Positions 24,601-33,667 of a stretch of DNA of 64,000 nucleotides are shown here, piece by piece. The position numbers and the translations under genes are program-made. Source of the DNA: Croceivirga lutea. GTDB lineage: Bacteria; Bacteroidota; Bacteroidia; Flavobacteriales; Flavobacteriaceae. The notes beneath the pieces were generated by a model that saw only the letters and a program-made list of their open reading frames with translations, searched no databases and was not told where the DNA came from. The stretch covers positions 558,001 to 622,000 of the forward strand of contig NZ_JACJUK010000001.1 of the NCBI RefSeq assembly GCF_014235875.1. The letters are read 5' to 3'. How positions within the stretch are numbered: the first letter of the stretch is position 1; every line of letters starts with the position of its first letter.

Positions 24601-26039
24601 ATAAATCTATGCAGTAGTTGATTAACCTCTTCTGAGATATTAAACCTGAACAGTAAACCCAAATACATGGCTGTAACCAAAATAGATTTTATTAGAATAT
24701 TTACAATGGCATGAAAAGGAAATTGTAAATAAGAAAAAAGTAAACCCAAAAACACCAAGGTTGACAGTATCTTAAAACTTGCTTTTGTGAATGGATGAAA
24801 ACCAAACTTGAATTTTACAAAAAATAGTTTTACCAAATTAAAAATGCAGATAGAAATAAAACTAGCAATTGCAGCTCCTTCTATACCCATTTTCGGAATT
24901 AACCATATGTTTAATACAATGGTTGTTATTGCCAACAAAACACCTAACATTAAAGTGATTTTGTAATATTTTGAGTTGTATAAAATGGAATTTATGTTTC
25001 CCAAAACCGAATCAAAAACCTTAGCGAGACCAATAAAAAAAACAATATAAAATCCCTTACTATATTCTTTGGGTAGTAAAGTATATAAATCTTTAAGATT
25101 CAAAACAATCAAAAGGAACACAATACCTGAAGCAATAAATAAAGTAAGTGAAGATTTTTGATACAATTCTTTGAGGCCTCTTAAATTTTTTTCATTCAGA
25201 AGCTTCGCTGTAAGCGGGTAAGTAATTTGATGCATAGCCCTAGAAGGCACTATAATAACAGTAGCAATGTAAACGGCTACTCCGTAAAAAGCAACATTTT
25301 CAATAGCTACATACTGGTTAATCATAAACTTATCTATTTCTAATAAGATTAAAGCCGCGGAGCCCCCTAAAATCATTAAAAAACTATAGTTCAAAATTTG
25401 TTTGGTATTGGTTGGAAAATTAAAATTTAAAACCGGTTTTCTAAGTTTATACGCATACAGTTTCATAAGTACTGTTCGCATTACGTACACCACAACTAGT
25501 GCCTTTAAAAAAAGTGCAAGGGTTAACCACTCGTAAGACAAACAAATTAGCAGAATAAGAACACAGAGTCTGGCAAAAACTTCTTTCATAAAGTTGCCAA
25601 AAACTGACTTTAATTGCACTTTACTCCAAGCATAAAAAATCTCAAAATAGGCCATACAAAGCCCAATAATAAATATGTACCAAACGTAATCTTTGGCAAT
25701 GGCATTTTCTTGGGCTAAAAAATTTGAAATATTTTCATACTTAAAGTAAATCAGCAACGCCAACGGAACTATTACCAGTAATGGGCTAAGTAACAGTAGC
25801 GTTAAAAATCCGTTTCTCTCTTCCTTTTGTTCGCTATAAAATTTTACCAAGGTATTATGAACCCCTAGTGCCAGTAAAGGCATAATAATAGCAGCGGTAG
25901 CCAAAATAAAGGTTACTAATCCATAATATGTTGGTTCTAAAATTTGAGTGTAGAGAAATAGGGTGTTTATTGCACCTAATCCAAAACCCACATACGTTGT
26001 AAGGGTATTAACAATTGACTGTTTTACTACGATTCCCAT
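24591..26039 (-). CDS. oligosaccharide flippase family protein (MATE/MOP, Wzx-like)
   Basis: A 482-residue protein with about 12-14 hydrophobic helices and the N-terminal 'VVKQSIVNTLTTYVGFGLGAINTLFLYTQIL' pattern of the polysaccharide biosynthesis/flippase family in the MOP superfamily. Expected role: translocation of lipid-linked glycan across the inner membrane. It overlaps the GT4 gene by 13 bp and is the last gene of a four-gene minus-strand operon. The substrate glycan is not identifiable from the sequence. Confidence 0.88.
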   Translation of the reverse strand: MGIVVKQSIVNTLTTYVGFGLGAINTLFLYTQILEPTYYGLVTFILATAAIIMPLLALGVHNTLVKFYSEQKEERNGFLTLLLLSPLLVIVPLALLIYFKYENISNFLAQENAIAKDYVWYIFIIGLCMAYFEIFYAWSKVQLKSVFGNFMKEVFARLCVLILLICLSYEWLTLALFLKALVVVYVMRTVLMKLYAYKLRKPVLNFNFPTNTKQILNYSFLMILGGSAALILLEIDKFMINQYVAIENVAFYGVAVYIATVIIVPSRAMHQITYPLTAKLLNEKNLRGLKELYQKSSLTLFIASGIVFLLIVLNLKDLYTLLPKEYSKGFYIVFFIGLAKVFDSVLGNINSILYNSKYYKITLMLGVLLAITTIVLNIWLIPKMGIEGAAIASFISICIFNLVKLFFVKFKFGFHPFTKASFKILSTLVFLGLLFSYLQFPFHAIVNILIKSILVTAMYLGLLFRFNISEEVNQLLHRFIKK

Positions 26040-27310
26040 TGCAAGACTTCTGCCAATTTCTTTGTTAACGCTTTTCTATGGTATTGTTCTATAGCTATAG
26101 AATTGCAAATTAATTCTCCTTTTTTAAAATCGGAATACCACTTTTCCAAAATGTTCCGTAGAGCCTTTTTATCATTTCGTTTAAAATAATATCCTGCATT
26201 ATGGTCTTCCACCATTTTACCTGCTTCCCAAAGCTCAGGGCCTATTGCTAAAATGGGTCTTTTAACTTTTAAATATTCAAACAATTTACCAGGAATTATG
26301 CCTCTGGTTTTTTTAGCATCTATCTCTAGCAATAACAGTACTTGAGATGAAGCTTGATACGAGATTACCTTATCATGCCCTACATACCCTACTTCAGTAA
26401 GATATAGCTGTAATCCGTTAGAATTGAGAGACTCCTTTACACCGTCACCAACGATTCCAATTAATTGAATTTCTAAATCGTTTTTGAATCCGTCAACTTC
26501 AACAAGCATTTCGCTAAGAACCTCCCATAAAACCTCTGGATTTCTATCTGTTAGCAAAGAACCTATATGAGAAAGCGTAAATTTTTTGGTTAACTCCATT
26601 TCTGGTTTTTCACCAACGAAACCATTGGTAATTACGTTAATACCGGTACGGGTTAAAACTTTAAATTCATCTCTAGTATTTTTACTAGTAACTACAACAG
26701 TATCCGCATTATCTAAAACGGATTTCTCTAAAGTTTTGTGTTTTTTTTGAGCCCATTTGGTAAGCTTTAATTGATTATGGTAGCCTATAGTTGTCCAAGG
26801 GTCTCTAAAATCTGCTACCCATTTAATAGCATATTTCTTTTTTAACTGTAAACCAATGAGATGAAGACTGTGCGGTGGACCAGTAGTAATCAATGTAGAA
26901 ATGGCCTCTTTTTCGAGAATATTTTCAATACTTTTTACTGAAGGTCTTACCCAATACTTTCTAGCATCTGGAATAAAAAAATTACCTCTAACCCATAATA
27001 ACAATCGCTCTAAACCTGACTGTTTATCCTTTTTTGGAATAATGCCTGAACTAATACGTTTGGTTTTTTTTCTTGAAAAAATTGATGCCCAAGAGTAAGG
27101 TTCAATTATTGGTTCTTTTATAATCTTGATGTTTGTAGGTAATTGATTTACTAAGCTTTCATCTACCAAAGGATATGTTGGGTTTTCTGGAATAAATACA
27201 ATGGGTTGTATACCATAATTGGGTAAATATTTTACAAAATTCAACCATCGTTGTACTCCAGGCCCACCTGCAGGTGGCCAATAATAGGTGATAATTAACA
27301 CCTTTTGCAT
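26027..27310 (-). CDS. family 4-like glycosyltransferase
   Basis: A 427-residue GT-B fold protein. The N-terminal 'VLIITYYWPPAGGPGVQRWLNFVKYLP' is the donor/acceptor loop of GT4-like enzymes; the C-terminal half has 'FTLSHIGSLLTDRNPEVLWEVLSEM', 'VGYVGHDKVISYQASSQVLLLLE' and 'GIIPGKLFEYLKVKRPILAIG', with the E at the usual sugar-nucleotide site. It is cytoplasmic or peripheral. It sits between YfhO (1-bp overlap, TAATG) and the flippase (13-bp overlap), so a surface glycan pathway is likely. Confidence 0.88.
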   Translation of the reverse strand: MQKVLIITYYWPPAGGPGVQRWLNFVKYLPNYGIQPIVFIPENPTYPLVDESLVNQLPTNIKIIKEPIIEPYSWASIFSRKKTKRISSGIIPKKDKQSGLERLLLWVRGNFFIPDARKYWVRPSVKSIENILEKEAISTLITTGPPHSLHLIGLQLKKKYAIKWVADFRDPWTTIGYHNQLKLTKWAQKKHKTLEKSVLDNADTVVVTSKNTRDEFKVLTRTGINVITNGFVGEKPEMELTKKFTLSHIGSLLTDRNPEVLWEVLSEMLVEVDGFKNDLEIQLIGIVGDGVKESLNSNGLQLYLTEVGYVGHDKVISYQASSQVLLLLEIDAKKTRGIIPGKLFEYLKVKRPILAIGPELWEAGKMVEDHNAGYYFKRNDKKALRNILEKWYSDFKKGELICNSIAIEQYHRKALTKKLAEVLQWES

Positions 27311-29760
27311 TAAGCTTCAGTATTTAGTTTGTTCTTTTGCTTTTCAGACCTAACAAAACCAAAAACCACACCCGCTAAAATTAATACCCCAAGAAGAATG
27401 TTACTAGCTAGAGCTATCTGACTCCCCTGCTCAACTACTTCTGGTTCAAATCGAAATTCAATTTCATGTTCTCCTTCTGGAACGCGCATTCCTCTTAAAG
27501 CATAATTCACTCTAAAATGTGGTACAGGTTGACCATCAATAAAAGAATGCCATCCATGAGCATAGTACATTTCAGAAAACACAATAAATGCATCATTTTT
27601 AGATGAATATTGGTATTTAACCACATCTGGGCGGTGATCAATAACAGAAACAGAAGCCAAAGAATCTTGTTCGAAACTACTTTTAGTTAGTTTCGGAAAC
27701 TTTTGCTGATTAACAATTGCTTCCGTTTTACTATCAAAATCTGATAACGCCTGTATTTCTTCATCAGCAGATTCTACCATCTTTATGGTATTTACAAACC
27801 AAGCAGCTCCATTTGTAGCATCATTGTATGCCGGAAAACGTTTGCCTTGTTCGTCTTCTTGAACTATATACTTAACATTAAGCATATTAAGCACTTGCAA
27901 ATTATTATTGTATAAATGAAACTCGAATAAATCTTGCAGTCTTTTTGGTTTAGCTGCATGATATCCACCAATGGATTTATGAAAATAGGATGTTCGAGCA
28001 CCGTTTACACCTTCATTTGGGTCAAATACTCTAAAAACAGAATTATCTTGTTGTATCTGCTCATCTAATCCTGAGGCTTTAAAAGGTCGTTCTACTTCTC
28101 TAGCTCGCACAAAATCTTCTGTATTTACGTAACGGGTGGCAACACCAACTAAATCAACTAAAATTAAAACAGCGAGAACTAGAAATAAGTAATTTTTTTT
28201 CAATTTATTTTGGGTATACACCCATAAAATAGCGGCTGTTAAAAGCACAAAGACTAAACTTCTTATAGTATCACTCGTATATACAGCTTCTCTGTCTAAC
28301 CGAATCATCTCCATTAACTCTTCTCCAAAGTATTGAAGATACTGTACATCATTTTGGCTTTCAAATGCAAACATTCCGTTAACCAAAAACAAAATTACCC
28401 CCAAACCAATCATTATAATTGACGTCCATTTAAGTGCACCCAATCGTTCTGTATTTGAAGTTGATTTTTTAAGAAATTGTTTAAGTCCTAAAATACCTAG
28501 TGCAGGCACACAAAGTTCTAATACAACTTGTATGGAAGATACTGCCCTAAACTTATTGTAAAGTGGAAAGTAATCAATCATAAAATTAGTAAGGGCCGGA
28601 AAATTTTTACCCCAAGAGAGTAATAGTGCTATTATAGCTCCAAACAATAGCCACCATTTATGTTTATTCTTAACTAGAAATAGGCCCAAAACAAATAAAA
28701 ACAATACCGTAGCTCCTAAATAAGCTGGACCCGCAACAATGGGTTGATTACCCCAATATAATGGCATGCTTTCTGTAAAAGACGCGGCTCTTGTTGGTGG
28801 TAGACCTTGACCGGTTAAGAACTCATAGGTTTCTGAGTCCTTACCCAAATTTTCACTATTAGAACCACCAAATAACCTTGGCACAAATAAATTTAAAGAC
28901 TCTGTAATACCGTAACTATATGTAGTAATGTACTCTTTATCTAATCCTTCTTGAACCACTTTCTCGGAACCATCGGCATTAATAGTGAGTTCAGATTTAC
29001 CCCTTGTACTCCAATCAGCATATTGTTTTGTAGCTAAAAGTCCTGTTGCGTTTGTGGCAATTGCTAAACCCACTGCTAAAATCAGAAGACCTACTGAAGA
29101 AAAATAATGAAGTATTTTTTTTTCTTTAATTGCATACACCAAATAAACAGCACCTAAAATCAAAACCAATAACATAAAGTAATAGGTCATTTGATAATGA
29201 TTAGCGCTAATTTCTAAAGCCATAGCAATAGCGGTGAGTAAAAATCCAAGAATATATTTTTTTCTAAAGGTTAGCACTATACCTGCCAATACCATAGGAA
29301 TATACCCCAAAGCATGTGCTTTTGCATTATGCCCTACCCCAAGAATAATTATTAAATACGTTGAAAAACCAAAAGCTAAACTTCCTAAAACTGCTATTCT
29401 ATAATCTACTTTTAAGGCCAGCATTAAAATGTAAAAACCCAATAGATAAAGAAAAAGATAATCTGCGGGTCTAGGTAAAAAGCGAATTAAACGGTCTAGT
29501 TTTTTTACATAGTCATTGGGGTAATTAGCACCCAACTGATAGGTGGGCATACCCCCAAAAGCACTGTTTGTCCAATAGGATTCTACCCCTGTAGTTCGCT
29601 TATAATCATCGCGTTCTTTTGCCATGCCCTTGTATTGGGCAATATCTGATTGAAAGATTGCTTTGCCTTGTAAAACAGGATTGAAATAGACTAATGATGC
29701 TACTATAAATACGAGTAAGACTACAGCGTTTTTAACAACTGTTTGAAATGTAAGCTTCAT
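27310..29760 (-). CDS. YfhO family membrane protein (GT-C like)
   Basis: An 816-residue polytopic protein of the YfhO family: about a dozen helices, an extracytoplasmic loop near 'SAFGGMPTYQLGANYPND', and a C-terminal ectodomain 'YYAHGWHSFIDGQPVPHFRVNYALRGMRVPEGEHEIEFRF' then a last helix. YfhO proteins in Bacillus and Listeria take part in glycosylation of lipoteichoic acid or lipids using undecaprenyl-linked sugars on the outer face. Here a lipid-linked sugar transferase for the neighbouring GT4/flippase pathway is inferred. It starts 25 bp after the DUF4834 gene. Confidence 0.88.
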   Translation of the reverse strand: MKLTFQTVVKNAVVLLVFIVASLVYFNPVLQGKAIFQSDIAQYKGMAKERDDYKRTTGVESYWTNSAFGGMPTYQLGANYPNDYVKKLDRLIRFLPRPADYLFLYLLGFYILMLALKVDYRIAVLGSLAFGFSTYLIIILGVGHNAKAHALGYIPMVLAGIVLTFRKKYILGFLLTAIAMALEISANHYQMTYYFMLLVLILGAVYLVYAIKEKKILHYFSSVGLLILAVGLAIATNATGLLATKQYADWSTRGKSELTINADGSEKVVQEGLDKEYITTYSYGITESLNLFVPRLFGGSNSENLGKDSETYEFLTGQGLPPTRAASFTESMPLYWGNQPIVAGPAYLGATVLFLFVLGLFLVKNKHKWWLLFGAIIALLLSWGKNFPALTNFMIDYFPLYNKFRAVSSIQVVLELCVPALGILGLKQFLKKSTSNTERLGALKWTSIIMIGLGVILFLVNGMFAFESQNDVQYLQYFGEELMEMIRLDREAVYTSDTIRSLVFVLLTAAILWVYTQNKLKKNYLFLVLAVLILVDLVGVATRYVNTEDFVRAREVERPFKASGLDEQIQQDNSVFRVFDPNEGVNGARTSYFHKSIGGYHAAKPKRLQDLFEFHLYNNNLQVLNMLNVKYIVQEDEQGKRFPAYNDATNGAAWFVNTIKMVESADEEIQALSDFDSKTEAIVNQQKFPKLTKSSFEQDSLASVSVIDHRPDVVKYQYSSKNDAFIVFSEMYYAHGWHSFIDGQPVPHFRVNYALRGMRVPEGEHEIEFRFEPEVVEQGSQIALASNILLGVLILAGVVFGFVRSEKQKNKLNTEA

Positions 29761-29785
29761 AGAATTTTATTGGAAGCCTTAAATA

Positions 29786-30046
29786 TCAGTCAATTTCTTC
29801 AAAATCTATGTATTCACCCACTTTTTTTGAAGATTTTGTTCTTTTTGAGGGGTTGTCTACAATTGTTGTATCACCTTCATTATCTGCATTTTGACTATTA
29901 TTATGGTAGCCATTAAATTGCTGTTGAAAACGCTCTTCAGTTTTTTTAACAGCAAAATTTAATAACTGGGGTCCCAACCATTTCCAAAGTATTTTGAAAC
30001 CGTAGTATACGATTAGTACTATTAATATCGTTTGTAATAAAACCAT
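29786..30046 (-). CDS. DUF4834 family protein
   Basis: An 86-residue protein with one N-terminal helix (VLLQTILIVLIVYYGFKILWKWLGP) and a charged, disordered tail ending 'KKVGEYIDFEEID', the conserved C-terminal motif of DUF4834. The function is unknown. First gene of the YfhO/GT4/flippase operon; a -7 element candidate is 20 bp upstream. Confidence 0.8.
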   Translation of the reverse strand: MVLLQTILIVLIVYYGFKILWKWLGPQLLNFAVKKTEERFQQQFNGYHNNSQNADNEGDTTIVDNPSKRTKSSKKVGEYIDFEEID

Positions 30047-30065
30047 TTTGCTTTCGCTATTGATT

Positions 30066-30073
30066 CAAAATTA
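30066..30073 (-). promoter_or_regulatory. candidate -7 element TAATTTTG of the DUF4834-YfhO operon
   Basis: TAnnTTTG match 20 bp upstream of the DUF4834 start; no TTG at the usual upstream distance. Confidence 0.45.
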
Positions 30074-30127
30074 CTTTGTAAGTATCTAAAAACTAAAATT
30101 CGTTTCATAAAATAGTATTAAAAAGCT

Positions 30128-31072
30128 ATGGTGAACCTAAAATCACTCTTAATTCTACTTTTTTTCTCAACTGCAGTTACTGCTCAGTATACAGATGTTA
30201 TTAATTCTAACAGACCTGGCAAAGCAGTTAGCGCATATGCATTGGGCAGCAATGTATTACAATTTGAGTTTGGTGGACTCTATGAAAATCAAAATCACTC
30301 CGAAAACAATACAGATTCTAATGTAATTGGTGCAGACTTAGCAATTAGGTACGGATTGTATTTTGAAACGCTTGAAGTTGTTTATGAAGGCACTTATATC
30401 AATCAAGATATTACCTTCAACAATTTCGATATAAATGAAACTAGAACAGATTTTAGACAGAATCGCTTAGGACTTAAATTTTTAGTATTTGACCCTTTTA
30501 AAAATGAAAAGGCAAATAAGCCAAATCTTTACAGCTGGCGCGCAAACAACAAGTTCCAATTTAAAAACTTATTACCAGCCGTGTCAATTTACGGAGGTGT
30601 AAACTTTAATTTAGGCGATAATCCGTTTTACCCTGAAGACGAATTACTTTCTTATAGAGCCATGATTGCCACACAAAGTAAATTAACTCCAAAATCTGTA
30701 TTAATCACCAATTTTGCGTACAACAGAATTACTACTGATTTTCCTGAACTCAATTATTCCATTTCATTTTCCCACGCTTTTAGAAATCCTAAGTGGAGTA
30801 TGTTTATAGAACATCAGGGATTTAATAGCGACCGTTATTCTGATTTGTTATTTAGAACAGGTATTGCACATTTATTTAGTCCAGATTTTCAAGTAGATAT
30901 TAATTTTGGCGGCAGTATAAAGACTACACCAACACGCTATTTTGCTTCAGCAGGATTGTCTTACAGGTTTGATATGCATAAAGATAGATTAATACCTGAA
31001 CGTAAAAAAGACCCTGAAAACCGAATCAAAAAAGGAAGTATGAAACGCAAGAAAAAGAAAAAAGACTTCTAG
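30128..31072 (+). CDS. outer-membrane beta-barrel protein, transporter (MetA-pathway) family
   Basis: A 314-residue protein with signal peptide (cleavage near TAVTAQ). The opening of the mature part, 'VINSNRPGKAVSAYALGSNVLQFEFGGLYE', followed by alternating beta-strands, is typical of the transporter/MetA-pathway barrel group in Bacteroidota. A strongly basic C-terminal tail (KKGSMKRKKKKKDF) follows the last strand. The substrate is unknown. It is divergent from DUF4834 and 67 bp upstream of the GNAT-like gene in the same orientation. Confidence 0.8.
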   Translation: MVNLKSLLILLFFSTAVTAQYTDVINSNRPGKAVSAYALGSNVLQFEFGGLYENQNHSENNTDSNVIGADLAIRYGLYFETLEVVYEGTYINQDITFNNFDINETRTDFRQNRLGLKFLVFDPFKNEKANKPNLYSWRANNKFQFKNLLPAVSIYGGVNFNLGDNPFYPEDELLSYRAMIATQSKLTPKSVLITNFAYNRITTDFPELNYSISFSHAFRNPKWSMFIEHQGFNSDRYSDLLFRTGIAHLFSPDFQVDINFGGSIKTTPTRYFASAGLSYRFDMHKDRLIPERKKDPENRIKKGSMKRKKKKKDF

Positions 31073-31139
31073 TTTTTCTTGTACAAAATCCACCTGCTTT
31101 ATAAGTATTATCCCTAATATTGTGTCATAAATATTGGGC

Positions 31140-32258
31140 ATGATTAAAGTTGTTGAAGTAACTACAAAACAAGGTCTGAAAGACTTTGTAAAGTTTCCAT
31201 TTTCATTGTACAAAAACAATAAGTTTTGGGTACCTCCAATAATTAAAGATGAAATGGAGTCTTTTAACAAAGATGTAAATCCCGTATTTAAAAATGCAGA
31301 AGCTACTTTTTTTCTAGCTTACAAAGAAAATACCATTGTTGGTAGAGTTGCGGCCATAATTAACTGGTTAGAAGTTAAAGAACAAGGACTTAAAAAAATG
31401 CGTTTTGGATGGTTTGATTTTATTGATGACCTAGATGTTTCTAAAGCTTTACTTGCAAAAGTTGCAGAAATAGGCCATACACATAAGCTCGAATTTATGG
31501 AAGGTCCTGTGGGGTTTTCAAATCTTGATAAAGTTGGTGTACTCACAGAAGGTTTTGACGAGATTGGTACCATGATTACATGGTATAACCATCCCTATTA
31601 TAAAAATCATTACGAAACCCATGAATTTGTTAAGGAAAAAGAATATTTAGAAAATAAGTTTAAAGCAGCTGCAGCTGACCCAAAGCTTTTTGAAAAAGCC
31701 AACCTACTTATTAAAAGGAGATTTAAGTTAAGAGAACTAAATTTTACGAACAGTAAGGATATTATGCCATGGGTAGACAAAATGTTTGATTTATTCAATG
31801 AGTCTTATGCTAAACTTTCCTCCTTTGTAAAGATAACCGATATTCAAAAAGAGTATTTTAAAAAGAAATACATCAGCTTTATAAACCCAGAATACATCAA
31901 ATTTGTTGTTGATGAGAATGATGGTTTAGTTGCATTCGCCATTGTTATGCCTTCATTTTCAAAGGCTTTACAAAAAGCTAACGGAAAGCTATTTCCTCTT
32001 GGAATTTTTCACTTATTACATGCACGAAAAAACAGCAAGGATGCTATTTTTTATCTCATAGGAATTAAACCAGAATACCAAAGTAAGGGGGTTACTGCTA
32101 TTATATTTAACGAGTTTTATCACACATTTAAAAAACGTGGTGTTGAGAATTGTATACGAACACCAGAATTAGAAGAGAATACCGCTATTAGACAAATGTG
32201 GAAACATTTTAATCCTATTACCCATAAAAGAAGAAGAACCTACAGAAAAAATCTATAG
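31140..32258 (+). CDS. GNAT-like acyltransferase, candidate in sulfonolipid locus
   Basis: A 372-residue soluble protein; ATG 31140 is preferred over a TTG six bases upstream. It has a GNAT-type layout: N-terminal 'LKDFVKFPFSLYKNNKFWVPPIIKDE', a strand 'TIVGRVAAIIN', the region 'KLEFMEGPVGFSNLDKVGVLTEGFDE', then a second half ending 'IFYLIGIKPEYQSKGVTAIIFNEFYHTFKKRG', which resembles the acetyl-CoA binding R/Q-x-x-G-x-A/G loop (here Y-Q-S-K-G-V-T). The substrate is not established. It converges on the alpha-oxoamine synthase gene; N-acylation of capnine or another amine lipid is a working guess from context only. Confidence 0.75.
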   Translation: MIKVVEVTTKQGLKDFVKFPFSLYKNNKFWVPPIIKDEMESFNKDVNPVFKNAEATFFLAYKENTIVGRVAAIINWLEVKEQGLKKMRFGWFDFIDDLDVSKALLAKVAEIGHTHKLEFMEGPVGFSNLDKVGVLTEGFDEIGTMITWYNHPYYKNHYETHEFVKEKEYLENKFKAAAADPKLFEKANLLIKRRFKLRELNFTNSKDIMPWVDKMFDLFNESYAKLSSFVKITDIQKEYFKKKYISFINPEYIKFVVDENDGLVAFAIVMPSFSKALQKANGKLFPLGIFHLLHARKNSKDAIFYLIGIKPEYQSKGVTAIIFNEFYHTFKKRGVENCIRTPELEENTAIRQMWKHFNPITHKRRRTYRKNL

Positions 32259-32264
32259 GTTCTT
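32234..32264 (+). terminator. hairpin between convergent GNAT-like and oxoamine synthase genes
   Basis: Perfect 9-bp arms AAGAACCTA (32234-32242) and TAGGTTCTT (32256-32264), overlapping the stop codon of the plus-strand gene. The following sequence is T-rich but interrupted, so termination strength is uncertain. Confidence 0.5.
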
Positions 32265-32290
32265 ACTTATAAATTATAAAAAGTTAATAC

Positions 32291-33550
32291 TTACTCACCC
32301 ATTGCCGCAGCTACTGCAGCAGATAATCTTTTGTAAGTACCGTTTTGCAAACGCTCTCTAATAGAAGAAAAAGCCTCAAGGGTTTCAGCAATGTCCTCCA
32401 TGGTATGGGTAGCAGTAGGTATTAATCGAAGTAAGATTAAACCTTTAGGAATAACCGGATATACTACAATTGAACAGAAAATACCGTGATTCTCTCTTAA
32501 ATCTTTAACTAGTGCCATTGCCTCAGGGATACTACCATTCAAATACACAGGAGTAACACAACTTTGAGTTGTACCTAAATCAAAACCTTTTTCACGTAAA
32601 CCATTCTGAAGTGCATTTACATTTTCCCAAAGTTTTGCTTTTAACTCAGGCATAGTTCTCAACATGTCTAATCGCTTTAATGCTCCTTTTACGTAAACCA
32701 TAGGAAGCGATTTTGCGAACATTTGAGAACGCATATTATATTTTAGATAATCGATAATTTCTCTATCAGCAGCAACAAAAGCGCCAATACTGGCCATGGA
32801 CTTTGCAAAAGTAGCTAGGTATACGTCAATATCATCTTGTACGCCTTGCTCCTCACCTGCTCCCGCACCAGTTTTACCTAAAGTACCAAAACCATGTGCA
32901 TCATCAACTAATAGTCTAAACTTAAATTTTTTCTTAAGCGCAACAATTTCTTTAAGTATACCTTGTTCTCCGCGCATACCAAACACTCCTTCAGAAATAA
33001 CAAGAATACCGCCACCAGTTTCTTGAGCCATTTTGGTAGCTCTTTCTAAGTTCTTTTCTAAACTTTCTGGATCGTTATGCATAAAAGTGAAACGTTTACC
33101 CATATGTAAACGCACTCCATCTATAATACAAGCATGACAATCAACATCGTAAACAATAATATCGTCTTTGGTAACTAAAGCATCAACTACAGACATGAAT
33201 CCTTGATACCCAAAATTTAGCAGGTACGAAGATTCCTTATTAACAAAAGCTGCTAATTCTTTCTCTAGCTGCTCATGATAATCTGTATGACCACTCATCA
33301 TACGTGCGCCCATTGGATAAGCCGAACCGTGTTCAAGCGCAGCTTCAGAGTCAACTTTTTTAACTTCTGGTAAATTGGCAATACCTAAATAATCATTAAT
33401 ACTCCAAGTAATAACATCCTTACCATGGAACTTCATTCTATTAGAAATAGGTCCTTCTAATTTTGGAAAAACAAAGTAGCCTTCTGCCTGGGAGGCCCAT
33501 TTACCTAATGGTCCTTTGTTTTCAATGATTCTATCAAATAAATCCCTCAT
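32291..33550 (-). CDS. alpha-oxoamine synthase, probable cysteate-fatty acyltransferase (serine palmitoyltransferase-like)
   Basis: A 419-residue PLP enzyme of the serine palmitoyltransferase/KBL/AONS family. It shows 'TWSINDYLGIANLPEV', 'GARMMSGHTDYHEQLEKELAAF', the ring-stacking His in 'YDVDCHACIIDG' (H139), 'VDDAHGFGTLGKTG' (D216, H219) and the Schiff-base Lys in 'ATFAKSMASIGAF' (K250). The enzyme condenses an amino acid with acyl-CoA or acyl-ACP. In gliding flavobacteria a homologue uses cysteate to make the sulfonolipid precursor 3-dehydrocapnine, and the adjacent cysteine-synthase-like gene supports that reading over a sphingolipid serine palmitoyltransferase. The start is ATG 33550, fixed by a consensus promoter whose -7 box covers the alternative TTG at 33577. 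Confidence 0.85.
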   Translation of the reverse strand: MRDLFDRIIENKGPLGKWASQAEGYFVFPKLEGPISNRMKFHGKDVITWSINDYLGIANLPEVKKVDSEAALEHGSAYPMGARMMSGHTDYHEQLEKELAAFVNKESSYLLNFGYQGFMSVVDALVTKDDIIVYDVDCHACIIDGVRLHMGKRFTFMHNDPESLEKNLERATKMAQETGGGILVISEGVFGMRGEQGILKEIVALKKKFKFRLLVDDAHGFGTLGKTGAGAGEEQGVQDDIDVYLATFAKSMASIGAFVAADREIIDYLKYNMRSQMFAKSLPMVYVKGALKRLDMLRTMPELKAKLWENVNALQNGLREKGFDLGTTQSCVTPVYLNGSIPEAMALVKDLRENHGIFCSIVVYPVIPKGLILLRLIPTATHTMEDIAETLEAFSSIRERLQNGTYKRLSAAVAAAMGE

Positions 33551-33574
33551 CTGCACTATTAATTGTATGAACTG

Positions 33575-33605
33575 CAAAAGTATATATTAGAACATGCAGT
33601 TGCAA
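33575..33605 (-). promoter_or_regulatory. consensus Bacteroidota promoter of the oxoamine synthase gene
   Basis: On the minus strand TTG (33603-33605), a 20-bp spacer and TACTTTTG (33575-33582), a full match to TTG-N19/20-TAnnTTTG. The predicted transcript start is near 33568, about 18 nt before ATG 33550. Confidence 0.75.
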
Positions 33606-33616
33606 TTAAATTTTTA

Positions 33617-33645
33617 TACAAAAAAACACCTCATTGGAGGTGTTT
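33617..33645 (-). terminator. Rho-independent terminator of the cysteine-synthase-like gene
   Basis: Arms AAACACCTC (33624-33632) and GAGGTGTTT (33637-33645), 4-nt loop, followed on the minus strand by a T run. It lies 23 bp after the stop of the upstream PLP gene. Confidence 0.85.
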
Positions 33646-33667
33646 CAAAATTTCACCACAAAGTTAA

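Noticed and set aside
33551-33577. TTG start giving a 428-aa oxoamine synthase
   Set aside because: The TTG is part of the TACTTTTG promoter box, upstream of the predicted transcript start.
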